NCBI GenBank assembly: GCA_965206775.1
Contig: CBDBKU010000003.1
Location: forward strand, 682,001-746,000
Origin: VXMF01 sp965206775
GTDB taxonomy: Bacteria > Acidobacteriota > Terriglobia > Bryobacterales > UBA6623
Direction: 5' to 3'
Length of the DNA: 64,000 nucleotides
Shown: piece by piece, positions 7,672 through 16,463 of the stretch
Numbering within the stretch: position 1 is the stretch's first letter
Layout of the letters: each line of letters begins with the position of its first letter
Notes under the pieces: model-generated
Seen by the model: the letters and a program-made list of their open reading frames with translations, nothing else
Told to the model about the DNA's origin: nothing
Databases searched by the model: none
Program-made: the position numbers and the translations under genes

Positions 7672-10065
7672 CTACGGTGCCGGACTCAGAACCAGTGTGC
7701 CGCGCGCGCCAGAGGCGTAATCGCGCCGGGCGCTCGTCATCGGGATGTACTGGTTGTCCCGCCACGGCTGTACGAAGTTGTCATAGAAGGGCGACAGGGG
7801 ATTGCCGGATTGCCCCGGAATCTGAATGTAGAGAGACCGGTTGAGATCGCTCAAATCATAGATGGCGCGAAAGGTCGCGCCATGAGTCTGTGCGAAGGGA
7901 GCTTGCTCGTCCGAGATATCGTATCTGCCGCGGTTGACGGTAAACGGACCGCCGCTCGCCGCGATGCGTATGTCGAAGATTTGGTTAAGCAGGGGGACGG
8001 CCGTGAACGGCAGGTGTTTCATGTGCGCGTAGTGAGCGTCACCCCAACGCCACTTGGACATGTCTTCCCCGTATGCCTCGGCCAGGTCGCACACCGTCCT
8101 CTCTAGGGCGCTAGCGACGATCTGATCGCAATTCTCGACTACCTCGGTTGCGATGTTGTCGCACCACACCTTCCGGCCGTTCAGGACATTCCAGATGAAC
8201 CGCGGCCGGTAATGCCAGGCCTCCGCGAACAGGGCGCCGAGCTCATCGGCATAGATCTGCAATTCAAGTCGGCTGTACCAGTACGAAAATATCAAAGGTT
8301 CGGGACGGTTGACATTCATATCGCCGTCCCACCTTGACAGCAGCGCGATCGCCCGACCGCTTTCCACGCTCAGCGGGTCGGTCTTTACAAGAAACGGCAG
8401 GAAATCCTGCGCCATGTTCGACACCCCGTCGCCCTGGGCGCGCCTGGAACTTTCCATCGAATGCGTGGTGCCTGCCGCCATCAACTCCCGAATACGACGG
8501 ATTCGATACGGGTGCTCCCAATCGAAGGTGATGTGGTGAGGGTAGTCGCTGTCGACAATCGGATCGTTTGCGGTCGCGATGAAGCCGTCGGGAGGATTGA
8601 GCCGATGCGGCAGCTGGTCGAACGGAACAAAGCCCTTCCAGTCGTATAGCGCGTCCCAGCCAGGGGCCGGGAGCGCGCCCTGAAGTGTGTTGGCGGGATC
8701 ACGGCGGGGAACCCAGGCGGGTGCGATCAGGGCGACGTTTCCGTCGACGTCGGCATACACGATGTTCTGTTGCGGGCCCGCATAGTCGCGCAGAGCTGCG
8801 CGGAATTCCCGCCAGTCGCGCGCTTCCTGAGTGCCGAGCAAAGCACGGGAGGTCGAGTCGTTGTCGTCGAGTCCTGTCCACGCTAACGTCAGCACAAACT
8901 TGCCGAGCTGCGCCTGGTGCTGTTCCGACATCAAGTCCGAAATCACCGGGCCATGGCGCGTCGCGCGTACCGCCACGCGGACAGGTTGTTTCCCCCTGAC
9001 CCTGATGACCTCTTCGCGGACCTCGAACGGTCTGGGGCCATCCGGGCTCAGGTACCGCCTCGGGTCGCCGTCGACCACGCGCTCGATGAATACGTCTTGG
9101 ACATCGCCGTAGGTGTTCGTGAAGCCCCACGCCACGCGATCGTTGTGACCGAGCACCACGGCGGGGATGGCCGGCATAGTCGCGCCGATCACGTCCAGAC
9201 CCGGCGCAACCAAGTGGGCGAGATACCAGACTGACGGTGCCGAGAGTCTGAGATGGGGGTCGTTGGCCAGGATGGGTTTGCCGGTAGCCGAGTGACTGCC
9301 GTCGACAACCCAGTTGTTCGAACCGTTCTCCCGATCGCTTCTCCTAGTGAGCGCGCGCCATGCGGCGCCCCACGGAACCGATGCGTAGAGGTCGCTCAAC
9401 GCGCCGAGTTGGTGCGCATCCGGGTGCGGATAAACGGGGTAGATGTCGGCTAGCTGCTGAGGGTCGAGAATCTGCGCCATGTGTGCGCGCAGCAGCTCCT
9501 CGCTCATATTGACGCTCAAGTCAAAAGCCATCGTCTTACCCCACACAAGCGAATCCTCCGGCGTCCATGGCTCTGGCTGGACCCCCAGACCGATGAACTC
9601 CGGAGGCAGGGGGCGCTTCAGAAAGTCGCGGCCAGCGGTAAACGCATTGACTCCGGCCGCGTAGGATTCCAGCGCGCAACGAGTCGCGGGATCGAGATTG
9701 GCGTAGTTCCGCTGGGCCGAACGATAAACCCCGAGCACGCGCATGGTGCGGTCGAGCGTCAGCGTGCTACTGCCCATCACCTCCGACAGACGGCCTGCCC
9801 CGATCCGCCGATAGACATCCATTTGCCACAGCCGGTCCTGGGCGTGCACGTAGCCGAGGCCGTAGAGCGCGTCGTCTCGAGACTGCGCGACAACGTGGGG
9901 GACTCCGTGCCGATCGCGTATGATTTCGACCGGTGCCGCGATTCCGGTCGCGATCACGTTGCCGTTCACATCTGGCAACGAACCTCGCATCCACACATAG
10001 CCGACCGCGACGGCTACGATCAGTACGACCACCAAGGCCGCGAATAAGCGTATTACCCGGCGCAT
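7672..10065 (-). CDS. Penicillin acylase family (Ntn) hydrolase
   Basis: The 797-aa protein has an N-terminal hydrophobic segment (about 6-25) for export or anchoring and the full alpha-spacer-beta layout of penicillin amidases. The predicted nucleophile is Ser249 in ENGSNNWVV, which becomes the N-terminus of the beta chain after self-processing. The strands after it (GKPILANDPHL, GHNDRVAWGFTN, TRHGPVISD) are typical. In the cell it would act in the periplasm on amides such as N-acyl homoserine lactones, beta-lactams or other N-acyl compounds; the substrate cannot be told from sequence. It appears to be a single-gene unit. Confidence 0.92.
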   Translation of the reverse strand: MRRVIRLFAALVVVLIVAVAVGYVWMRGSLPDVNGNVIATGIAAPVEIIRDRHGVPHVVAQSRDDALYGLGYVHAQDRLWQMDVYRRIGAGRLSEVMGSSTLTLDRTMRVLGVYRSAQRNYANLDPATRCALESYAAGVNAFTAGRDFLKRPLPPEFIGLGVQPEPWTPEDSLVWGKTMAFDLSVNMSEELLRAHMAQILDPQQLADIYPVYPHPDAHQLGALSDLYASVPWGAAWRALTRRSDRENGSNNWVVDGSHSATGKPILANDPHLRLSAPSVWYLAHLVAPGLDVIGATMPAIPAVVLGHNDRVAWGFTNTYGDVQDVFIERVVDGDPRRYLSPDGPRPFEVREEVIRVRGKQPVRVAVRATRHGPVISDLMSEQHQAQLGKFVLTLAWTGLDDNDSTSRALLGTQEARDWREFRAALRDYAGPQQNIVYADVDGNVALIAPAWVPRRDPANTLQGALPAPGWDALYDWKGFVPFDQLPHRLNPPDGFIATANDPIVDSDYPHHITFDWEHPYRIRRIRELMAAGTTHSMESSRRAQGDGVSNMAQDFLPFLVKTDPLSVESGRAIALLSRWDGDMNVNRPEPLIFSYWYSRLELQIYADELGALFAEAWHYRPRFIWNVLNGRKVWCDNIATEVVENCDQIVASALERTVCDLAEAYGEDMSKWRWGDAHYAHMKHLPFTAVPLLNQIFDIRIAASGGPFTVNRGRYDISDEQAPFAQTHGATFRAIYDLSDLNRSLYIQIPGQSGNPLSPFYDNFVQPWRDNQYIPMTSARRDYASGARGTLVLSPAP

Positions 10066-10915
10066 TGCAGGACTCGGTCACCTGATTGGGACGTCGCTAA
10101 GGTGGCCCTTGCAGAACGAAGAGGTGTCAAGGGCGGTGCGGTCAATTGCAAGTGCGGCGGATTTGGAGGTGCTCCGCTTTCATGGATGCCCCGACACTGG
10201 GAGGGAAAGCAATGGGATAGTCCGCCCCGCTTCGACTGCGGCCTCTTGAGGGCCGGAATCGACACTGCCATTTCAAACTCTGTCCCGATGCGAGCCGAGA
10301 TGAAGATTACATGATCGGGCATTGACCTAGGCAAGTGGGAATTCGACGTCCGCGCTGTGGACAAGAGTCGGAAAGCAGGCGAGATGAAGATTACATGATC
10401 GGGCATTGACCTAGGCAAGTGGGAATTCGACGTCCGCGCTGTGGACAAGAGTCGGAAAGCAGGCAGGGAGAAGCGCATGACTCGCGGGGTGCCGGCAAGG
10501 TTGACGCGCGGGCCGGACCCGTACCTGTTCGGACTAGAGACAAAGGCCAACGACGTGGCACTCTAGGACAGGCCCAGCCGGGCATGGAAGGAGAAAAAGG
10601 GACCGATGGTCTTCCTGAACTCACTGTGAGTGCAAGAGACTATGTTGCGGTGATCCGGGCTCCTCCTATTGAAGGGCGGTCTTTCCGCCGCAGGCACTAG
10701 TCTAAACATAACCAGCTACGCAACATTATCTCCCTTGAACAAACCCGCTCCGCGGGACTGGTGGTCTGTCGATAGCGCGTTTCTCGCGTCGCCAGGTCCG
10801 TCCGGAAGCGCCACTCCCCCGAACTCGCCGGCTTGCCCGGAGGCTTCCTTTGCGGAAGCATGGGGCCGCTGCCCATCGCAGCGCATCCCATTCGATTCCG
10901 CAAAGGAGACTTCCC
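10066..10915. other. Gene-poor region between acylase and recombinase fragment
   Basis: About 850 bp with no convincing coding sequence. It holds an 84-bp tandem duplication, annotated separately. The remaining frames are short and lack start signals or family resemblance. Confidence 0.5.
10296..10464. repeat. Perfect 84-bp tandem duplication (two copies)
   Basis: Positions 10297-10380 and 10381-10464 are identical over 84 bp, with one further matching base before each copy. Each copy begins GAGATGAAGATTACATGATC and ends with GGAAAGCAGGC. No third copy follows. Perfect identity implies a recent duplication. No reading frame with good support crosses it. Confidence 0.95.
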
Positions 10916-11374
10916 ATGACACCCCTTCGCCGCCGCATGGCGAGTATTCCGAGCTCGGAATACTCGCCACACAACGGCACGCATCTGCCCCAGAGCGGAA
11001 TGAATCTCTCCGCGGCGCGGGACGCCTTCTTTCGAGACGTGGAATCGAGGAGCCTCAGCCAGTCCAGCATGGCCAACTACGGGTCTGAGCTGGCGTCCCT
11101 GTGCGACTCCGCGGCATTCCTCGGCATCGCCTACGTGTCGATCGAGGACGTCAGTACGCTGCTGGGACACATCAGCGTACGAACCACGGAGAAGCACTAC
11201 GCTCCGTGGGACCGGTCCCGGCGCGACCGCCTGACGCGAGTCATGCGGGACGCTCTCCTAAGGGACCTGCTGCTCAAGGAGCTGTGCGGGGGCCGGACGA
11301 AGAAAAGGGGGCGGCACCGCGGCAACAGTACCGCCCGAGCGCGCATGGCAGATGCGAAGCCGTATGCGGACTAG
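10916..11374 (+). pseudogene. Tyrosine recombinase with large internal deletion
   Basis: An ATG at 10916 has a good ribosome site (AAAGGAGAC) and opens a 152-codon frame. The N-terminal part (SAARDAFFRDVESRSLSQSS, then MANYGSEL) looks like the start of a phage-integrase SAM-like domain. The C-terminal part (VSIEDVSTLLGHISVRTTEK followed by HYAPWDR) is the end of the catalytic domain, with the nucleophile Tyr in EKHYAPW. The R-H-x-x-R core between them is missing, so roughly 150-250 codons have been lost in frame. It cannot be an active recombinase. A 32-nt palindrome lies within its first codons. Its stop overlaps the glnA stop tail to tail. Confidence 0.75.
10938..10969. repeat. 32-nt perfect palindrome
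   Basis: The 16 bases TGGCGAGTATTCCGAG are followed immediately by their exact reverse complement, giving an uninterrupted 32-nt palindrome. It lies 22 bases after the start codon of the recombinase remnant and translates the same way on both strands. It could be a recombinase or regulator binding site, or a mobile palindromic repeat inserted into the gene. Confidence 0.9.
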
Positions 11375-12792
11375 ATGTCGTAGTACAGCGAGAATTCGTA
11401 CGGATGGGGCCGCTGGCGAACCTCGTCGACCTCGGCGGAGCGCTTGTATTCGATGTAGCTCGTGATCAGCTCTTCCGTGAAGACGTCGTTCTGCGTGAGG
11501 AAGTCGTGATCTCTCTCGAGCGCCTGCAGGGCGCCCGCGAGATCTTCCGGCAGTGCCGGCACGCTGGCCGCTTCCTCGGGAGTGAGGTCGTAGATGTCCT
11601 TGTCCAACGCCTCGCCCGGGTGGATCTGGTTCTGGATGCCGTCCAGCCCGGCCATCAGGCAGGCCGAGAACGCCAAGTACGGGTTGCAGGACGGATCCGG
11701 GTAGCGCAGCTCGACCCGCTTGCTCTTCGGGTTCGGAGAGTACATCGGGATGCGGCACGCTGCCGAGCGGTTCCGTCGAGAGTACGCCAGGCTCACCGGA
11801 GCCTCGAATCCAGGCACGAGCCTCTTGTAGCTGTTCGTCGTCGGTGCAACGATCGCGGCCAGCGCCGGGGAGTGCTTCAGGAGCCCGCCGATGTAGTACA
11901 GCGCCATATCGCTCACGCCGGCGTAACCGTCGCCCGCGAACGTCGGGTCCCCGCCCTTCCAGATCGACTGGTGGGTGTGCATGCCCGACCCATTGTCGTT
12001 CCACAGCGGCTTCGGCATGAACGTTGCCGATTTTCCGTTCTGGTGGGCAACGTTCCGCACGATGTACTTGTACAGCATCATGTTGTCCGCCGAGACCACG
12101 AGGGTGTCGAAGCGCTGGTCAATCTCGCACTGCCCGCCAGTGGCAACTTCGTGGTGGTGGCACTCTATGTCGATGCCCGAGTCCTCCATCACCTGCACCA
12201 TCTCGGAGCGAATGTCCTGCAAGTGATCCGTCGGCGGAACCGGGAAGTAGCCCTCCTTGTAGCGCGGGCGGTAGCCGAGGTTGTTGTCGGGCCGGCCGGA
12301 ATTCCAGCGGCCTTCCTCGGAGTCGATTTTGTAGAAGCCGAAGTTGTACGACGAGTCGTAGCTCACGTTGTCGAATAGGAAGAACTCGGCCTCGGCGCCG
12401 AAGTAGGCGGTATCGCCGACACCGGTGTACTGAAGGTACTTCTCCGCCTTCTGGGCGATCCAGCGCGGGTCGCGCTCGTAGTGCTGCTTGGTGATCGGGT
12501 CAACGATATTGCACACGATGCACAGCGTGGGAACCTCGGTGAAGGGATCCATGAAGGCCGTGTCCGGGTCCGGGATGATCAGCATGTCGGACTCGCTAAT
12601 CGCCTGCCAGCCTCGAATCGAGGAACCGTCGAAGCCGAAGCCGTCCTCGAAGCTGTCCTCGCCCAGCATTCCGATGGGGTAGGACACGTGCTGCCAGATG
12701 CCCGGAAGGTCCGCGAACCGCAGGTCTAGGATCTTGACGTCGTTCTCCTTGGCAAAGGCCAAGACTTCAACAGGGGTTCTTCTGGTACCCAT
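11371..12792 (-). CDS. glnA: Glutamine synthetase, type I
   Basis: The 473-aa protein is full length for bacterial GSI. It shows GFDGSSIRGW near the N-terminus, the metal-binding FGAEAEFFLFD and CHHEVATGGQCEI, and KPLWNDNGSGMHTHQS for ATP and glutamate binding. Tyr401 in KDIYDLTPEE matches the adenylylation site of GSI-beta enzymes, so control by adenylylation is likely; the modifying enzyme is not in this window. The start ATG has a strong AGGAGGAG ribosome site. It makes glutamine from glutamate, ammonia and ATP in the cytoplasm. The transcript faces the recombinase remnant at its 3' end. Confidence 0.98.
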   Translation of the reverse strand: MGTRRTPVEVLAFAKENDVKILDLRFADLPGIWQHVSYPIGMLGEDSFEDGFGFDGSSIRGWQAISESDMLIIPDPDTAFMDPFTEVPTLCIVCNIVDPITKQHYERDPRWIAQKAEKYLQYTGVGDTAYFGAEAEFFLFDNVSYDSSYNFGFYKIDSEEGRWNSGRPDNNLGYRPRYKEGYFPVPPTDHLQDIRSEMVQVMEDSGIDIECHHHEVATGGQCEIDQRFDTLVVSADNMMLYKYIVRNVAHQNGKSATFMPKPLWNDNGSGMHTHQSIWKGGDPTFAGDGYAGVSDMALYYIGGLLKHSPALAAIVAPTTNSYKRLVPGFEAPVSLAYSRRNRSAACRIPMYSPNPKSKRVELRYPDPSCNPYLAFSACLMAGLDGIQNQIHPGEALDKDIYDLTPEEAASVPALPEDLAGALQALERDHDFLTQNDVFTEELITSYIEYKRSAEVDEVRQRPHPYEFSLYYDI

Positions 12793-13093
12793 TAGCTCCT
12801 CCTAAGTAGCTCGTCAGAGAGAAATGAAAGGGCGTTCCCGCGCGCTTGGCGCCAGCGGGCCGCTTCAGTTACGAACCCTGATCGTATCACAGGCGACGGT
12901 TCGATAAGCCGCGGTTCTACAGGCCATAAAAAGTATCAATGAGCAGAGTTCGCAACTCGCCGGAAACCGACCGGACGGCACAGGGCAGCCTGCGCCGACG
13001 GGGCGGATACCGGAGCTCGTCCTGTCAGTCGACAGGCCGTGCCGCGGCCTCCGAACCCGGTGCTGGCTCCACCGGGCCGCGCAAGCCGTACTG
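12793..13093. other. Intergenic region upstream of glnA
   Basis: About 300 bp between glnA and the cupin gene, both on the minus strand. It must carry the glnA promoter. No clear sigma-54 or sigma-70 site stands out by eye and no gene is supported. Confidence 0.4.
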
Positions 13094-14329
13094 TCAGCCC
13101 TCGCGAACGAGGATCCGGGCGTCCGGGTTGTCGGGCCCGAAGTGCTTGAGCATGACCAGCTTCTCTTGAAGGCTGGCATTGGTGATTCGAACGCCCTCCT
13201 CCGCCGCCGCTGCCGTGACGAAATACTCGTCCGCCGTCAGCTCACCGTAGCGGATCATTGCGGGCGTGTGGACGTCCCACACGCCGATCTGGCCGCGGCC
13301 CTGAGTCACGATCAACCCGTAAGCGGCCGCGTCAGCAATTGTGACGCTGCGCCCTGGGAGCACGGTCAGTTCCTTCGCCGAGTACTTCGACGTCGAGTAC
13401 GTCACCCAGGACTCGCTGTAGCCTTCCGCAGCCATCGCTTCGGAGTCCCTGACCGGAAGCGGCTCGAAGAACCGGTTCCGCATGAAGTAGGGGTCGACGT
13501 TTGCCTCCCAGTCAAGCATCCCGATGATGTAGTCAAGATCCCTGTGGTGCTCGGGCGGAACGTCTTTCACAAGCAGGTCCCATGGCACGGCACGGCCCTC
13601 GACCAGCGACTGGAACATGCCGAACACATCGGAGTTGACCTGGGGCTCGTAGGTGACCGCCGACCCCGGCGCGTGCAGGACCCCGGCAGGGATCTGCCAG
13701 CCCGTGCCAGGCTTCAGCTTGTAAGCCTTCGAGTGGTACAGGATCCCGTTGTCGCCTTCGTTCCACCGCTCGAGGCAGCGCCTGATATCGTCCTGGGTCG
13801 TTCCCGGTTCCAAGCCCATGAACGTATACGCGAAATTGTTCTCCTTGTAGTTGTACTGCGGAGGGAAGTAGTAGGCCTCCGGCTTCCCTCGCCGGCCTAC
13901 TCTTGCAGCCGCCTCCTCGGTCTGGTGCATGTGGTGCGGGATCGGGCCGAGATTGTCGAAGAACTTGCAGAGCACGTTCCAGCCGCCGTGCGCGCCCATG
14001 ACGTCCTGCCCGAGGAAGCTGTCGCCGAGTTCCTCGATTGCCTCCCTCAACAGAACCTTGCGCGCCTCGCCGTTCCCGTTGGAAGCGACGATGTAGCTCA
14101 GCCCCTCGTCCTCGGGCGTGCCGGGACCGTTGTCAGCTTGTGTCGTCGACGAGAACCAGCGCTCGTCGATCCCCCCCCGATGCGCCCCCAGCGCGTAGAT
14201 ATCGCCGGGGTGGAGCTTCAGCCGGCCGCCTGGCATTAAGAACGAGCGAGGCACCCAGCAGGGAGCCAATCGCACTACGCCCTCGCCTCCGGCGAGAGCG
14301 CTCCTCAGTAGAACAGTGTTCTCGGACAT
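13094..14329 (-). CDS. Phosphomannose-isomerase-like cupin protein
   Basis: The 411-aa protein has the layout of class I mannose-6-phosphate isomerase relatives. GPIPHHMHQTEE supplies likely metal-binding His and Glu residues of the first cupin barrel, WQIPAGVLHAPG a second set, and a C-terminal barrel follows (VTQGRGQIGVWDV). The start at MSENTVLL was chosen because upstream codons look non-coding, although no strong ribosome site is seen. Sugar-phosphate isomerase activity is plausible, but the KPEAYYFPPQYNYKENNFAY segment is not that of the standard enzyme, so the exact reaction is uncertain. Confidence 0.75.
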   Translation of the reverse strand: MSENTVLLRSALAGGEGVVRLAPCWVPRSFLMPGGRLKLHPGDIYALGAHRGGIDERWFSSTTQADNGPGTPEDEGLSYIVASNGNGEARKVLLREAIEELGDSFLGQDVMGAHGGWNVLCKFFDNLGPIPHHMHQTEEAAARVGRRGKPEAYYFPPQYNYKENNFAYTFMGLEPGTTQDDIRRCLERWNEGDNGILYHSKAYKLKPGTGWQIPAGVLHAPGSAVTYEPQVNSDVFGMFQSLVEGRAVPWDLLVKDVPPEHHRDLDYIIGMLDWEANVDPYFMRNRFFEPLPVRDSEAMAAEGYSESWVTYSTSKYSAKELTVLPGRSVTIADAAAYGLIVTQGRGQIGVWDVHTPAMIRYGELTADEYFVTAAAAEEGVRITNASLQEKLVMLKHFGPDNPDARILVREG

Positions 14330-14553
14330 GCAGGATATGATACTCGAACGCTCGGTGCCGTAACGCGCATGGGGAACGCTAGCGGATACGTGGCTTCCGA
14401 GTGGGTCGAGCAAGCCGGTATCAGGCCGGCGCGCGAGCCTTCGCGGGCGAACGGCCCCGCGCCTGTCAGGCTACGATGGAGGGACGCAGGCCCGATAACC
14501 TGTCAGAGGGTCCGGAACGAAAACCCGCGCAGTCTCGAGGGCGATCTTCGAAA

Positions 14554-14638
14554 GCGAACGTGGCGGAATTGGCAGACGCGCTAGATTTAGGTTCTAGTGG
14601 GGCAACCCGTGGGAGTTCGAGTCTCCCCGTTCGCACCA
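14554..14638 (+). tRNA. tRNA-Leu (anticodon UAG)
   Basis: A class II tRNA of 85 nt with encoded CCA. The acceptor stem GCGAACG (14554-14560) pairs with CGTTCGC (14628-14634), followed by discriminator A and CCA. The anticodon stem CTAGA/TCTAG encloses TTTAGGT, so the anticodon is UAG. A long variable arm (TGGGGCAACCCG) and a T-loop TTCGAGT are present. It reads CUA and probably other CUN leucine codons. Confidence 0.97.
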
Positions 14639-15114
14639 GTCCCCGGCACTGGGGAAGCGATTCGAATCCGCCCGATTCTCAGGAGAGGCCGTGGACAGAT
14701 TCGGTGGAAGCCTGCCGAAAGTCTGCGGATTCCTCAAGTCGTCCTGTCCGCCGACCCGTGATTGATCGAGTGGGGTGATGCTCGTCGACCTGATCCTGGA
14801 ATTCATGCTGCCGAGAACCAGGAAGGCCTGGACGCGTTTGGCGTGCGCCCTCGTCGCCGCCATCGCGATCGCCGCGCTCGTTCGGACGATCGATTGAACC
14901 CGCGCTCGCCAGCCGGGTATTCAGATTCGGCGGCACGGCGCAGGCCAGGTCCGGCTGGGGACTTCGCAGTCGGGTGTCGTGCCCGTTCCCAGTCTGTCGG
15001 AGGCACGCAAGGCTTCCCCGGGGTGGGTCAAGCCAAGCCCTTGCCGGAACGGACGCCTCAGGCTCGGCAACGGGTCGCGGCAGGTGCGGGCGGAACGACC
15101 GCGCCCCCTCATCT
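14639..15114. other. Intergenic region after tRNA-Leu
   Basis: About 475 bp between tRNA-Leu and the stop of the DUF1552 gene. A short GC hairpin (CCCC/GGGG around 14641-14655) follows the tRNA and may help end its transcript. Apart from one possible small membrane protein, annotated separately, I see no gene. Confidence 0.4.
14778..14897 (+). CDS. Possible 39-aa membrane peptide
   Basis: A short frame from ATG 14778 to TGA 14897 would encode a positively charged N-terminal half followed by one hydrophobic helix (LACALVAAIAIAALV) and a short tail. The third codon positions are GC-rich, as in real genes here. The ribosome site (GAGTGGGG) is weak. No family is recognised and a chance frame cannot be ruled out. 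Confidence 0.3.
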   Translation: MLVDLILEFMLPRTRKAWTRLACALVAAIAIAALVRTID

Positions 15115-16449
15115 CTACGCCAGGACTTCTGCCAGCTCTCCCGAACTATCGACGAATCTTGTAGTGGGCACGTCCAGCCGGTTCAGCAGCGTCACAAACA
15201 GGTTCGACAGAGGAATGGCTTCGCTGAACTGCCGGTACTCCCCGTGGGCCAGGCCGAGACCGCTGCCGCCAGCCAGGATCAGCGGGTAGTTCAGGTTCAC
15301 GTGGGTCTGGCTGTTGCTGCTGCCGTAATAAACGACCGTCCGGTCCAGCAGGGAGCCGTCGCCTTCCGGGGTGTCCTTGAGCCGCCGCAGGAAGTAAGCG
15401 AACTGCTGGGTCAGGAACAAGTCCCATCGACCGAGCGGCTCGGCGCCAGCGTCGTTCTTGCGCGCGTCGTGGGCCATTCTGTGCATGTTTTCCGACAAGC
15501 CGAGCAGTTGCGGGAACTTGCCGGCAATCGAAGTCGCGCCGTTCATGTTGCCGATCTGATACGTCGCTATGCGAGTCGAATCCGTCTGGAACGCCAAATA
15601 GATCAAGTCGTACATCGTCTTGATCAGCTCGCCCGGAGTGGTGTCGTCCGCTTCCAGATGGAGGCCTGTAGCGTTGACTCGCGGTTTGGGGATCTCCAGC
15701 CACTGCTGCGACCGGTCGACCCGCCGCTCGATCTGGCGCACCGACTCGAGGTACTCGTCGAGCTTGATCCGATCATGCTTGCCAAGGCCGGCCCGCACTG
15801 ACTTGGAGTGGTCCAGCACCAAATCGAGCATGCTCCTTGAACTGTTCAGGCTCTGCTGGCGGACGCGCAGGGATCTGGTATCGACCCCGAAGAGCCGGTC
15901 GAAAACGAGCCTGGGCTTGTTCTCAGCGGGAACCGGCTGGCCGTTGCGACCGAACGACAGCGTGCTCGAGCGCGTGGGTTCGCCTGCGCCGCCATCGCTC
16001 GACAGCACGAGCGACCGATAGCGGGTCTGGTCGCCGAAGCGCATCGCCACCAGCTGGTCGACCGAGACGGTGTTGTCCAGGTGGCCTTCCTTGAGTTCCG
16101 CCGCTGTGAGCCAGGTGTCCGCGGTGTCGTGGCCGCCCATGTTGCGCCCGTTCGGATGCGACAGGCCGCTCAGAACCGTCAGTTCGGACCGAAGGGTCTC
16201 GAGCGGGGCCAGGCTCTTGTTGAAGCGGAATTCTCTTCCTGAACCTTGAGGGAACCAATTCCATTGGGCCGCTGCGGACCCTGCCTGCCGCTGGACGATG
16301 CCGTATGGAAAATAGACCGCGCAGAATCTCTTGGGGCGGACGCCAGGCTTGGAGTCCGCTGCCATGCATTCCAAGTACGGCAGCGCCAGAGACACACCGC
16401 TGCCGTACAGGAACGCCCGTCGACCGAGGTGCCAGGGCTTGCGGGTCAC
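15115..16449 (-). CDS. DUF1552 (HXXSHH family) Tat-exported protein
   Basis: The 444-aa protein begins with a Tat-type signal (GRRAFLYGSGVSLALPYLE) and has the features of DUF1552: SKPGVRPKRFCAVYFPYGI, SGLSHPNGRNMGGHD, and VVYYGSSNSQTHVNLNYPLI near the end. The Pfam family is named for an HXXSHH motif; the corresponding segment here seems to be MHRMAHD, so the second pair of His is altered. The start is GTG with GAGAG upstream. It lies 14 bp after the DUF1592-type cytochrome gene, its usual partner across Acidobacteriota and Planctomycetota. The biochemical role is unknown. Confidence 0.9.
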   Translation of the reverse strand: MTRKPWHLGRRAFLYGSGVSLALPYLECMAADSKPGVRPKRFCAVYFPYGIVQRQAGSAAAQWNWFPQGSGREFRFNKSLAPLETLRSELTVLSGLSHPNGRNMGGHDTADTWLTAAELKEGHLDNTVSVDQLVAMRFGDQTRYRSLVLSSDGGAGEPTRSSTLSFGRNGQPVPAENKPRLVFDRLFGVDTRSLRVRQQSLNSSRSMLDLVLDHSKSVRAGLGKHDRIKLDEYLESVRQIERRVDRSQQWLEIPKPRVNATGLHLEADDTTPGELIKTMYDLIYLAFQTDSTRIATYQIGNMNGATSIAGKFPQLLGLSENMHRMAHDARKNDAGAEPLGRWDLFLTQQFAYFLRRLKDTPEGDGSLLDRTVVYYGSSNSQTHVNLNYPLILAGGSGLGLAHGEYRQFSEAIPLSNLFVTLLNRLDVPTTRFVDSSGELAEVLA

Positions 16450-16463
16450 GCGTTCTCTCTCGG

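Noticed and set aside
11101..12378. 425-codon frame antisense to glnA
   Set aside because: Complement of a clear glutamine synthetase gene; Arg-rich and without start signals.
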